This document shows positions 25,951-33,888 of a DNA stretch of 44,855 nt, in pieces. The notes below the pieces were generated by a model. That model searched no databases. It saw only the letters and a list, made by a program, of their open reading frames with translations, and was not told the DNA's origin. The position numbers and the translations under genes are program-made. The first letter of the stretch is position 1. Each line of letters opens with the position of its first letter. The DNA lies in the NCBI GenBank assembly GCA_021324815.1, contig JAJPIJ010000015.1, positions 1-44,855 of the forward strand. The letters run 5' to 3'. Source of the DNA: Gammaproteobacteria bacterium (GTDB lineage Bacteria; Pseudomonadota; Gammaproteobacteria; JAJPIJ01).

Positions 25951-26835
25951 ATGTCCAGGGCCCATCCCATCATCGCCGTGACCGGCTCCTCCGGCGCCGG
26001 CACCACCAGCGTCAAGGCCGCCACCGAACACATCTTCCGCCGCGAGGGCCTGCGCGCCGCCATCGTCGAGGGCGACAGCTTCCACCGTTACGACCGCGCC
26101 ACCATGCAACAGCTGGTCGACGCGGCGCGCCGTGAAGGCCGCCGGCCGGTGACCCACTTCGGGCCGGAGGGCAACCTGTTCGAGGAGCTGGAGGCGTTGT
26201 TCCGGGAATACGGCGAATCGGGCCGCGGCCGGCACCGCCATTACGTCCACACCGAGGAGGAGGCCCGCCGCCACCAGCGTCCGCCCGGCACCTTCACGGA
26301 CTGGGAGCCGCTGCCCCCCGGCACCGATCTGCTGTTCTACGAGGGATTGCACGGCGGCTTGATCGCCGATCCGATCAACATCGCCCGCCACGTGGACCTG
26401 CTTGTCGGCGTGGTGCCCATCATCAATCTCGAGTGGATCCAGAAGATCCACCGCGACCGCGCCGTGCGCGGCTATTCCGCCGAGGCGGCCACGGCGGCCA
26501 TCTTGAGCCGCATGCACGATTACGTGCACTACATCGTGCCGCAATTCTCGCGCACCGACGTGAACTTCCAGCGCGTGCCGATGGTGGACACCTCCAATCC
26601 CTTCGTGGCCGGCGAGATCCCCGGCAACGATGAGAGCCTCGTCGTGATCCACATCGCCAACCGGCGCAAGTTGCAGCCGGATTTCCGTCATCTCCTGGAG
26701 ATGCTCGCCGGCTCGTTCATGTCGCGCCCCGACACGATCGTGGTGCCGGCCGGCAAAAAGACCTCCGCCATGGAGCTGATCCTGGGGCCGGCCATCGAAC
26801 GCCTGCTGCGCGACAGCGGCCGGGCGGCGCATTAG
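25951..26835 (+). CDS. prk: Phosphoribulokinase, class I
   Basis: A 294-residue kinase similar to class I bacterial phosphoribulokinase, which makes ribulose-1,5-bisphosphate with ATP. The P-loop is GSSGAGTTS (residues about 11-19). Further hallmarks are VEGDSFHRYDR, VTHFGPEGN, LLFYEGLHGG, VGVVPIINLEWIQKIHRD and PQFSRTDVNFQRVPMVDTSNPF. The class includes both true Calvin-cycle enzymes and the E. coli PrkB type; no RuBisCO gene lies in the window, so its use in carbon fixation is inferred only. The start MSRAHPIIAV is the conserved one; the Shine-Dalgarno is weak. Confidence 0.9.
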   Translation: MSRAHPIIAVTGSSGAGTTSVKAATEHIFRREGLRAAIVEGDSFHRYDRATMQQLVDAARREGRRPVTHFGPEGNLFEELEALFREYGESGRGRHRHYVHTEEEARRHQRPPGTFTDWEPLPPGTDLLFYEGLHGGLIADPINIARHVDLLVGVVPIINLEWIQKIHRDRAVRGYSAEAATAAILSRMHDYVHYIVPQFSRTDVNFQRVPMVDTSNPFVAGEIPGNDESLVVIHIANRRKLQPDFRHLLEMLAGSFMSRPDTIVVPAGKKTSAMELILGPAIERLLRDSGRAAH

Positions 26836-26861
26836 GCCCCCCGGCGGGTCATTTTTTTGCG

Positions 26862-28079
26862 TCATGTCTTGGCCGGCAACCGCGTTTGCGTCCCGGGCGC
26901 GGTGGTGGCCAGCAGCAGGCCGCGGCGATGGGCGCGCAAGGCGGCCTCGCGCTCGCCGAGTTGTTCCAGTGTTTCGGCCAGCAGGCGGTGGGCGAGCGGT
27001 GTCGGCGCTTTCTGGATCAGTTCCTCGAGATACGAACGGGCCTTGCCCCACAGCCCGTTGCGCACGCACAGTTCGCCGATCGTCAGCAGCAGATCCGCAT
27101 CGCCGGGATGTCCGGCCAGCCAGTCCTCGGCGTGGCGCAGTTGCTCGATGCCGTCGCTGGAATTGATCTCGCCGTACAACCTGACGAGATCCCCGCGCCA
27201 GGTTTTCGCCAGCGCCTGGCGGACCGCCTTCAGGGCGGCGTCGGGTTTTCCGGCGGCGTTCAGCGCGCGGGCGTACCAGCCCATGAGCACCGGATTGCGG
27301 CGCAGATCGCGCGTCAATTTCCCCCAGGCGTCCGCCAGCGCCGGTCCGGCGACGGCCGCGCCGCCGGAGTTGAGCAAGCGGCCGACGGCCTCGGCCTCCC
27401 ATTGCTCCAGTTGTCCCCGCGGCACCTCGCGGTGCCGGCGCAGGCGTTTGCACAGCGCCACCACCTCGGCCCATTCCCCGCGGGCGTGGTGATAAACCAG
27501 TTGCAGCCTGAGCGTCGGGCCGTGGTCGCCGTCAATCTCGATCAGCCTGTTGAGCGCGGCGCGCATCGTCTCCCAGTCGCCGGCCTGCGCCGCCGTCTCG
27601 GCGCGGGTCATCCACACCGCCTGCTCCGCGGATTTCCCCTCCGCCTGCGCCAGGCGCAGATAGCGTTCCCGGCGATCACCGGCCTGCTGCGCCTGCGCCG
27701 CGCGGGCGGCGCCCAGATAATGCAGCAGCGGATGGGCGCTGTGCGCCGCGCTGCGCGAAAGCAGCTTCTCCGCCCGCGGCCACTCGCCGCAGGACAGCGC
27801 CAGCAGGCCCGCGGACAGGGATTCCTGCGCGCGCTTAAGGCGGCGGCGCCTGAACCACTCCCGGACACTGCCCGGCGATTGCCACAGGCCGATGCAGAAG
27901 CGCAGGAAAAAATACAGGACCGTGGCGGCCAGCACGGCCAGGATCGCGAAAAACACCGCGCTGGTGCGCAGCACCCGGCCGTGGAAGCCGACGATGACGA
28001 AACCGGTGTCGGCCAGCAGGAAATGGCCGGAGATCACGGCCGCAAGCAGCACCCCCAGGCTGATCAACAGGAATCTCAT
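26862..28079 (-). CDS. hemY: HemY-like inner-membrane TPR protein
   Basis: A 405-residue protein with two N-terminal membrane segments (FLLISLGVLLAAVISGHFLL; SAVFFAILAVLAATVLYFFL) and tetratricopeptide-like helices to the end. Typical HemY pieces are DTGFVIVGFHG and VWMTRAETAAQAGDWE. It is proposed to coordinate haem-synthesis enzymes; its biochemical role is unproven. Not to be confused with Bacillus HemY (protoporphyrinogen oxidase). The start overlaps the hemX stop (ATGA). Confidence 0.9.
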   Translation of the reverse strand: MRFLLISLGVLLAAVISGHFLLADTGFVIVGFHGRVLRTSAVFFAILAVLAATVLYFFLRFCIGLWQSPGSVREWFRRRRLKRAQESLSAGLLALSCGEWPRAEKLLSRSAAHSAHPLLHYLGAARAAQAQQAGDRRERYLRLAQAEGKSAEQAVWMTRAETAAQAGDWETMRAALNRLIEIDGDHGPTLRLQLVYHHARGEWAEVVALCKRLRRHREVPRGQLEQWEAEAVGRLLNSGGAAVAGPALADAWGKLTRDLRRNPVLMGWYARALNAAGKPDAALKAVRQALAKTWRGDLVRLYGEINSSDGIEQLRHAEDWLAGHPGDADLLLTIGELCVRNGLWGKARSYLEELIQKAPTPLAHRLLAETLEQLGEREAALRAHRRGLLLATTAPGTQTRLPAKT

Positions 28080-29155
28080 GGCGTGGCCGTCGAGGTGTTG
28101 TCCGCGGCCGGCGGGAGGACGGGATTGCCACCGCGGTCCAGCAGGGACTGCACGGCGGCGAGCGATTGATCCAGTGACGGCAACGCCGGCGTCAGTTCCG
28201 CGCCGCGCATCTCGCCCGTGGTCTTGAGCAGGGCGGCGACATCGCTGGATTGCGTGTCGTAATAGCGGTTGAGAAGCCGCTCGATGTGCGTGAGCGTGGC
28301 GCGCAGATTGGCCGTGTCGAAACGCAGCACCTGCAGCCGCGCCGAGGCGAGTTCCAGGCGCAGGGTCTGCTGCAACAGATAGCGCTTGCCGGGATCGAAA
28401 ATCACGTCATCCGGCACCGTCATGTCCTTCACATCGACCAGCTTGACCAGGTCGCGCCACATGCCGAGCAACACCTCGCGCCAGCCCTGCGGAGGCGCGG
28501 GCGGGGGCGGCGCGGAAGCGTCGCTTTCGCGGCTGCCATCCTTGAGCGGCAGATTCTCCACGCGCTCGATCCAATCCGCCAGCGTCAGTGCCATGCCGGC
28601 CACGTCGGGTGTTTTCACCGCCTGCAACGCGTTGCGATCGGCGATGATCCGGCGTCGTAACGGAATGAATTCCGGATTGCCCTGCGCCGCCAGCCGGTTG
28701 TCGGCGGCGTCGAGCGCGGCCAGCGCCGTGGGCACGTCGCGTTCGAGCAGCAGCCGCTGGGCGGCGACGGTCAGCAGGTAATGCACCTCGCGCAGCACCC
28801 AGCCCTCGCTGTGGCGGGTTTGCTCGGACAGCAGATGCGACAGCGTGTCGGCCAGTTTTTTCTGCTCGTCCCGCGCGGCGGCGAAATCGCTTCGCAATGC
28901 CTCGAGCTGTTGCTGCTGCCGCGCCTGTGCGTTCTGCCATTGCAATTGCAGGGATTGCGCTGTCTCCCTTGTTTTTTGATCCTGCAGGGACAGCCGTGCC
29001 GCGAGGTGCTGATAGGCAAAGCCTCCCGCCGCCGCCAGCGTGATTGCCAGCAACAGGCCAAGCCAGCCCGGCCATGACGAAGCCGTGCGCGCAGCAGCCG
29101 CCTTGGGAGGCGGGGAGACGACGGATGGCTGTTCCGGGGCGGTGTTTTCCGTCAT
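28076..29155 (-). CDS. hemX: HemX-like membrane protein
   Basis: A 359-residue protein with a short cytoplasmic N-terminus, one membrane helix (WPGWLGLLLAITLAAAGGFAYQ, about 28-50), a coiled-coil stretch (LQLQWQNAQARQQQQLEALR) and a helical periplasmic domain. The segment REVHYLLTVAAQRLLLERDV is typical of the HemX family, often mislabelled uroporphyrinogen-III methyltransferase. It normally follows hemC and hemD; here it follows ppx by 29 bases and neither is present in the window. Confidence 0.88.
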   Translation of the reverse strand: MTENTAPEQPSVVSPPPKAAAARTASSWPGWLGLLLAITLAAAGGFAYQHLAARLSLQDQKTRETAQSLQLQWQNAQARQQQQLEALRSDFAAARDEQKKLADTLSHLLSEQTRHSEGWVLREVHYLLTVAAQRLLLERDVPTALAALDAADNRLAAQGNPEFIPLRRRIIADRNALQAVKTPDVAGMALTLADWIERVENLPLKDGSRESDASAPPPPAPPQGWREVLLGMWRDLVKLVDVKDMTVPDDVIFDPGKRYLLQQTLRLELASARLQVLRFDTANLRATLTHIERLLNRYYDTQSSDVAALLKTTGEMRGAELTPALPSLDQSLAAVQSLLDRGGNPVLPPAADNTSTATP

Positions 29156-29184
29156 GAGGGACGCTCGCGGTTGGATGAACGATT

Positions 29185-30681
29185 TTACTTGTATTTGAGC
29201 TTGATCTCAGCCGCACGCAGGTATTCCGACTCCTGCTCCAGGTCGGCCAGCGTCAGGGGGTGATCCTCCAGCCAGCCTTCGGGAAAGCGGAGTTTCAAGG
29301 TTTCATCCTCCGCCGCCAGTTCCAGCCGGGGCGGGGCGGCGTCGGTGCGGCTGCGCTGCAGGACCACGGCCAGCCGGAGCACCGCGCATAATCGCTTCAG
29401 ATCGCGAACCTGGCGCTCATCGAGGCCCTGCAATTCCGCCAGCGGAAACTTGCGGCGATGCGCCCGCACCATGAACGCGAGCCGCCCCTGCTCGCCGCGC
29501 GAGAATCCCGGCATGTCGAGATGGGTCAGCAGGTAGCCGCCGTGCTTCTGGTACTGGCTGTGCGAGACGGACAGGCCGATCTCGTGCAGCCACGCCGCCC
29601 AGGCCAGCAGCCGCCGGTATTCCTCGCCCTCCAGCCTCCACAGGGGCGCGATTTGATCGAAAAACATGAGGGCCATTTTGCGCACGCGCCTGGCCTGGGC
29701 CTCGTCGATCTGGTAGCGCGCCCCCACCTCCGCGACCGTGTTTTCACGAACGTCGTGTTGATGGAGGCGGCCGACAAGGTCGTGAATCAAACCCTCCCGC
29801 AGCGCGCCGTCGGCCACGGTCATGGACTCGATGGACATGGCCTCGAACGCGGCGCTCAATATCGCCGCGCCGCCCGTGAACACCGGCGCGCGCTCCTCGG
29901 AGAGGCCCTTGAGCTTCAGTTTGTGGATGCTGCCGGCCTCGATCATGGCCGCAATCAATTTCTGCAGCGCCGCGGCGGTGATGGTGTTTTTGCTCCAACC
30001 CGCCTCGCGGACGATCTCCTGCACCGTCAGTATGGTGCCGGAGGCGCCGATCTCCGAATCCCAGCCCAGGCGCCGGTAGGTCGTGCCGACCGTCTCCAGT
30101 TCCTGCATCGCCGCCAGCCGCGCCCTGCGCATGGCCGTTTCGGTGATGACGCCGTCCGGGAAGAAACGCTGGCTCATGCTGACGCAGCCCATGTGCAGGC
30201 TTTCCATGTGCTGCGGCTCGAAATGGCGGCCGATGATGATCTCGGTGCTGCCGCCGCCGATGTCCAACACCAGCCGCCGCTTGCCGTCGTCCTCCAGCGC
30301 GTGGGCCACGCCCAGATAGATGAGACGCGCCTCCTCGTGGCCGGAGATCACGTCGATGGGGTGGCCCAGCGCCTCCTGCGCGCGGGCGAGAAAAACGGCG
30401 CTGTTGCGCGCCCGGCGCAGGGTGTTGGTGCCCACCGCGCGCACGCAGCCGGCGGGCAGGCCGCGCAGGCGCTGGCCGAACCGGCGCAGGCAGTCCATCG
30501 CCCGCACCATGACCTCGTCGGTGAGACGGCTGCGCTCGTCGAGCCCGCCCGCGAGTCGCACCATCTCGCGCAGCTTGTCCACCACCTTCAACCGCTCGCC
30601 CTGCACCTCGGCGATGATCATGTGAAAACTGTTCGAACCCAGATCAACGGCGGCGGCGGTTTCGGCGGCGGCGGTGCCCAT
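29185..30681 (-). CDS. ppx: Exopolyphosphatase (Ppx/GppA family)
   Basis: A 498-residue enzyme of the actin-like ASKHA fold that releases phosphate from polyphosphate or pppGpp. Phosphate-binding loops VDLGSNSFHMIIAEV (N-terminus) and LVLDIGGGSTEIIIG (about 145) are intact, as is VRAVGTNTLRRARN. The C-terminal HD-like domain includes WLHEIGLSVSHSQYQKHG. Length fits Ppx better than short GppA proteins. It is the first gene of a ppx-hemX-hemY series and divergent from the rhodanese gene. Confidence 0.93.
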   Translation of the reverse strand: MGTAAAETAAAVDLGSNSFHMIIAEVQGERLKVVDKLREMVRLAGGLDERSRLTDEVMVRAMDCLRRFGQRLRGLPAGCVRAVGTNTLRRARNSAVFLARAQEALGHPIDVISGHEEARLIYLGVAHALEDDGKRRLVLDIGGGSTEIIIGRHFEPQHMESLHMGCVSMSQRFFPDGVITETAMRRARLAAMQELETVGTTYRRLGWDSEIGASGTILTVQEIVREAGWSKNTITAAALQKLIAAMIEAGSIHKLKLKGLSEERAPVFTGGAAILSAAFEAMSIESMTVADGALREGLIHDLVGRLHQHDVRENTVAEVGARYQIDEAQARRVRKMALMFFDQIAPLWRLEGEEYRRLLAWAAWLHEIGLSVSHSQYQKHGGYLLTHLDMPGFSRGEQGRLAFMVRAHRRKFPLAELQGLDERQVRDLKRLCAVLRLAVVLQRSRTDAAPPRLELAAEDETLKLRFPEGWLEDHPLTLADLEQESEYLRAAEIKLKYK

Positions 30682-30703
30682 GGCCGGATTATATAGAGTT
30701 TTG

Positions 30704-30747
30704 TTTACAATCCACGAACGGGCGGGGCTATACTGCCGCCATTCGTG
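30704..30747 (+). promoter_or_regulatory. Possible promoter with inverted repeat for the rhodanese gene
   Basis: TATACT (30729-30734) fits a -10 box, with TTTACA (30704-30709) at a long spacing of 19 bases. The arms CACGAA (30713-30718) and TTCGTG (30742-30747) are symmetric around the -10 box and could bind a repressor. Confidence 0.35.
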
Positions 30748-30767
30748 AATTTACAAGGAGACGCCGC

Positions 30768-31187
30768 ATGCCGACATCCGTGGGTCGCGTCAACCCGCAG
30801 GAGGCCCATGCCATGATGCGGCGCACGCCCGGCGCGGTGCTGCTGGACGTGCGCAGCCGCGTGGAGTTCGACTATGTCGGCCATCCGCCGGGCGCCCTGC
30901 ACGTGGCCTGGAAGGAATTCCCGAACTGGGAGATCGATCCCCATTTCGCCGGGCGCGTGCGCGCCGCCCTGAAGGAACATGGCATCGCCGATCCGGAGGG
31001 CACGCCCATTTTTGCGATCTGCCGCAGCGGTCACCGCTCGCTGGCGGCGGCCGAGGAGCTCGCGCGTCACGGCTTCAGGGCGCTGTACAACGTCGAGGAG
31101 GGTTTCGAAGGGGACAAGGATGCCGCCGGTCATCGCAATACCGTCAACGGCTGGCGGGTGCGCGGCCTGCCGTGGGAACAAACTTGA
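30768..31187 (+). CDS. Single-domain rhodanese (sulfurtransferase)
   Basis: A 139-residue cytoplasmic rhodanese. The active-site loop CRSGHRS (Cys near residue 85) carries the persulfide. LLDVRSRVEFDYVGHPPGA is the usual N-terminal half, and NVEEGFEGDKD with NTVNGWRVRGLPW is typical of small proteobacterial single-domain forms. It transfers sulfane sulfur to an unknown acceptor. AAGGAG lies seven bases before the ATG. No partner gene follows in the same direction. Confidence 0.92.
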   Translation: MPTSVGRVNPQEAHAMMRRTPGAVLLDVRSRVEFDYVGHPPGALHVAWKEFPNWEIDPHFAGRVRAALKEHGIADPEGTPIFAICRSGHRSLAAAEELARHGFRALYNVEEGFEGDKDAAGHRNTVNGWRVRGLPWEQT

Positions 31188-31502
31188 AGGAACCTTCCAA
31201 CTTGCCGCGTCCGTGAGCGGGGAGATATCACCATTTTCAATGATGGCCGGGCCGCTGAAAATGAAGGAAAGTGAAAACGCGGCTGCGGCACGGTGACTGC
31301 TGGTGACTGCATGGTGGCGGGGGGGCAGGCGTGGGCGCCTCCTCTCCGTTCAACACGGCCGTTGCTCTTCTGCCCGGGAAAGCCGCCACGCGGGGCCACG
31401 AGTCGGGGGCGCTTTCTCCGTCCATCGCGACGGAGTGAAACGTGTGGGCCAAAACGTGTTGCGATGATGATCCAAACGCCAGGGCCCGCAGGTCAAGGCG
31501 CA
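31188..31502. other. Intergenic region, left edge of the regulator/folE2 block
   Basis: About 315 bases between convergent genes. No tRNA, integrase or clear terminator is visible. GGTGACTGC occurs twice in tandem near 31294-31315. This may be the left junction of an acquired block, but I could not find a copy of the tRNA-derived repeat here. Confidence 0.4.
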
Positions 31503-32138
31503 CTAGCCCTTGGACGTGAATTTAAAGCGGCATACATTGCCGCCGCGCGCCATGCACTCTTGGTGATCGACCTGGCTGTCGGTGAAGGTTTCGAGCAGCG
31601 CCAGATCCAAGCGGCAGATTTCAGGATTCTTCATCGCGAGGCTGTGATACACGCAGTTGTCGGCTTCGATCACCGGCGTGCCGCCCGACGTCGTCGCGTT
31701 CCTCGCGTCGTAGCCGAGCCGGTCCATCACTTCGGCGAGCCGTTCGACTTTCTGCTTGCGGGTTTTGAGCGCCGGGTATTGGCTGCGCAATTGCTTCGCG
31801 ACCTCTGAACCGATCGCGTTCAAACGCTTGCCCAGACCTTCGGTTCCGTGCTCGCGCCTGATCGATTCGACCACCAATTGGGCCAACCAGGAGTAATGAC
31901 GCGGGAAGATTTCTTTGCCTTTCTCGGTCAGCACATAGATCTGATGCGGCCGGCCTCCCGAAGGGCGCGTCGCGCTTGGTGCGACCAGGCCGTCACCTTC
32001 CAGTGCCGCGAGGTGTTGCCGCACCGCGTTACGCGTAATCTTGAGACCTTTCGAGAGCTTGTCCACCGTCAGGCCGGACTTGTCCTTGAGCAGCAGTTTG
32101 AGCAGTTGTCGCTGCCTATCACCTAATATTTCAAGCAT
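31503..32138 (-). CDS. Winged-helix regulator with four-Cys (probable Fe-S) domain
   Basis: A 211-residue transcription factor. The N-terminal winged helix (LTVDKLSKGLKITRNAVRQH, residues about 23-42, then GDGLVAPSATRPSGGRPHQI) resembles the SufR/ArsR group. The C-terminal domain ends with Cys162, Cys175, Cys195 and Cys203. SufR uses a comparable four-cysteine set (C-x12-C first pair identical in spacing) for a 4Fe-4S cluster, so redox, NO or iron-sulfur sensing is inferred. AAGGAG lies seven bases before the ATG. It is divergent from the helical-protein/folE2/reductase genes and is the obvious candidate to control them. Confidence 0.85.
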   Translation of the reverse strand: MLEILGDRQRQLLKLLLKDKSGLTVDKLSKGLKITRNAVRQHLAALEGDGLVAPSATRPSGGRPHQIYVLTEKGKEIFPRHYSWLAQLVVESIRREHGTEGLGKRLNAIGSEVAKQLRSQYPALKTRKQKVERLAEVMDRLGYDARNATTSGGTPVIEADNCVYHSLAMKNPEICRLDLALLETFTDSQVDHQECMARGGNVCRFKFTSKG

Positions 32139-32226
32139 CTAGCGCTCCTTTCCGGCCGGGCATTTTCTCTGTCGTGCCCCTGCCAGCTTTTAATAATTAT
32201 AGTCGATCTGACACTAAATACAAATA

Positions 32227-32268
32227 AAACATATTTAGATTGACAAAGTATGTTTAGCACTATATTCT
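32227..32268 (+). promoter_or_regulatory. Promoter with overlapping operator-like inverted repeat
   Basis: TTGACA (32240-32245) forms a perfect -35 box, with TATTCT (32263-32268) at 17 bases or TATATT (32261-32266) at 15 as -10. AAACATA (32227-32233) and TATGTTT (32249-32255) are a perfect seven-base inverted repeat that brackets the -35 box. A bound regulator would block polymerase; the divergently encoded regulator is the likely ligand. Confidence 0.6.
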
Positions 32269-32320
32269 GGAGCGGCAACATCGAACTTTTAACCTCAACC
32301 GACTTGTCAAGGAGAATGCA

Positions 32321-32980
32321 ATGAAACTGATTAAAAAATCCCTCATAGTGGCTTCGATCCTGGCCGCGTTCCTGGTGGCAGCCGCGCCGGCGTTCGCACA
32401 GGATGCTGAGCAAGCTGTTATTGCTCAGGCGCCCGCTGTCGCGAAGGTGGCCGAAACCGGCGCCGTACTGCGCGACCTGTGGGTGGGCCACATCTTCTGG
32501 GTGCGCAACGTGGTCGTCGACACTTTCGCGGGAAACAAAAAAGCGGCGGCTGTGGCGGAGAAGGAAGTCGTCGCCAACGCCAAGGCGATCGCCGGGGCGA
32601 TAGAGCCATACTACGGCAAGGAGGCTTCCGAGAAACTATTTACTCTGCTCGCCGGGCACTACGGCGCGGTCAAGCAGTACCTCGAGGCGACCGCCGCTGG
32701 CAGCAAGTCCAAACAGGATGCCGAGGTCAAGAACCTCACTGCCAATGCAAGCGAGATCGCCAAATTTCTGAGCGGCGCCAACCCCAATCTACCGTTCGAC
32801 ACGCTGAATGGCCTGCTGCTTGCACACGGCGGCCATCACATCCAGGAGATCCAGCAGCTGCGCGCCAAGCAATACGCCGAAGAGGCGCAGACCTGGGAAG
32901 CGATGAAGAAGCACATGTATGTCATCGCCGACGCGCTCGCCGGCGCCATCGCCAAGCAGTTCCCGGCGAAGTTCAGTTAA
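32321..32980 (+). CDS. Exported His-rich helical-bundle protein, unknown function
   Basis: A 219-residue protein with signal peptide (LIVASILAAFLVAAAPAFA, cleavage near 26). The mature part is all-helical, with histidines at regular places: LRDLWVGHIFWVRNVV (His57), LLAGHYGAV (His113), LLAHGGHHIQEIQ (His169, 172, 173), MKKHMYVIADAL (His198), and the end AKQFPAKF. The LWxxHxxWxR start and QFPxKF end recur in unnamed, mostly Gram-positive proteins of unknown function (recalled). The His/Glu pattern fits a metal or haem site in a four-helix bundle, which is inference. The start follows AAGGAG. It is first in a three-gene series with folE2 and a reductase. Confidence 0.75.
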   Translation: MKLIKKSLIVASILAAFLVAAAPAFAQDAEQAVIAQAPAVAKVAETGAVLRDLWVGHIFWVRNVVVDTFAGNKKAAAVAEKEVVANAKAIAGAIEPYYGKEASEKLFTLLAGHYGAVKQYLEATAAGSKSKQDAEVKNLTANASEIAKFLSGANPNLPFDTLNGLLLAHGGHHIQEIQQLRAKQYAEEAQTWEAMKKHMYVIADALAGAIAKQFPAKFS

Positions 32981-32992
32981 TTGCTCAAGGCA

Positions 32993-33021
32993 TGCGCAGT
33001 GGGCCCTGGGCTCACTGCGCA
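32993..33021 (+). promoter_or_regulatory. Strong intercistronic hairpin without T-run
   Basis: TGCGCAGTGGGCC (32993-33005) pairs with GGCTCACTGCGCA (33009-33021), 13 pairs including one G-U, loop CTG. No T-run follows, so it is not a normal terminator. It may stabilise the upstream message or limit expression of folE2, whose ATG is 13 bases on. Confidence 0.65.
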
Positions 33022-33033
33022 AACAAAACGAAC

Positions 33034-33888
33034 ATGAATGCTCCAGAGAAAGTTGCCTTCCTTCCTGATATCCAGTTACAGGTGGATACCCGCGACCTGC
33101 GCATCGACGCCGTAGGCATCAGCCGGGTCCGCTATCCAATGACAATCCTGGACGATAGGAGACTGTTGCCGACGATCGCAACATTGTCGATGACGGTGGG
33201 CTTGCCCGCAGCCACGAAAGGCACCCATATGTCCCGTTTTATCGAGCTGCTGGAGGCGCGTACGGAGGCGCTCGACCAGGAAGGATTCAAGAGAATCCTG
33301 CTCGAGATGCTAGATAAGCTCGAAGCTCGCAGCGGTACGATCGAGATGCGGTTTCCCTACTTTGTAAGAAAGACCGCACCCGTCTCAGGGGTGCAAAGCC
33401 AGCTCGATTACGAGGTCTGCTGGCGAGGCAGCGTGTCCGACGACGGGCGCTACTCGTTCTCGATGCACGTAACGGTACCGGCAACGAGTCTCTGCCCCTG
33501 CTCGAAAGAGATCTCCGCTTACGGTGCCCACAATCAGCGCTCGCATATCAGTATCGAAACCGAGCTTATAGGCGAGATGGCGATCGACGAATTGATCGCC
33601 ATTGCTGAACGCAGCGCCTCCTGTGAGGTGTACGGCCTACTAAAGCGCCCGGATGAAAAATACGTGACCGAGCGCGCATACGAGAATCCGAAGTTTGTCG
33701 AGGACCTCGTACGTGACGTGGCGCTCGCGCTGAATAAAGAGCCGCGCGTGGGTGTTTACGCGGTCGAGGCGGAGAACTTCGAATCGATCCACAACCACTC
33801 CGCCTTCGCGCGCATCGTGCGGACCACGCAGTCGGATAAGCGGCAGGACCGGCATCTGCATCTTTTATCAACGGGGACAACAAGATGA
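33034..33888 (+). CDS. folE2: GTP cyclohydrolase FolE2 (type IB)
   Basis: A 284-residue enzyme that converts GTP to 7,8-dihydroneopterin triphosphate, the first step to folate and other pterins. Hallmarks: DTRDLRIDAVGISRVRYPM near the N-terminus, the active-site LCPCSKEISAYGAHNQRSH, and HNHSAFARI near the end. Type IB does not depend on zinc as FolE does and is often induced by zinc shortage or stress in other bacteria. The start MNAPEKVAF matches the family although no Shine-Dalgarno is present, perhaps because it lies just after a hairpin. It overlaps the reductase gene by four bases. Context suggests a conditional pterin supply under control of the divergent regulator. Confidence 0.92.
   Translation: MNAPEKVAFLPDIQLQVDTRDLRIDAVGISRVRYPMTILDDRRLLPTIATLSMTVGLPAATKGTHMSRFIELLEARTEALDQEGFKRILLEMLDKLEARSGTIEMRFPYFVRKTAPVSGVQSQLDYEVCWRGSVSDDGRYSFSMHVTVPATSLCPCSKEISAYGAHNQRSHISIETELIGEMAIDELIAIAERSASCEVYGLLKRPDEKYVTERAYENPKFVEDLVRDVALALNKEPRVGVYAVEAENFESIHNHSAFARIVRTTQSDKRQDRHLHLLSTGTTR

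Noticed and set aside
24166-26835. A very long open frame (889 codons) antisense to msbA running into the phosphoribulokinase frame
   Set aside because: The N-terminal two thirds is His/Gln/Arg-rich shadow sequence of msbA. Only the part from 25951 matches a protein family.
26836-26861. CCCCCCGGCGGG followed by a T-run as possible terminator after phosphoribulokinase
   Set aside because: Only about three pairs can form, too weak to call.
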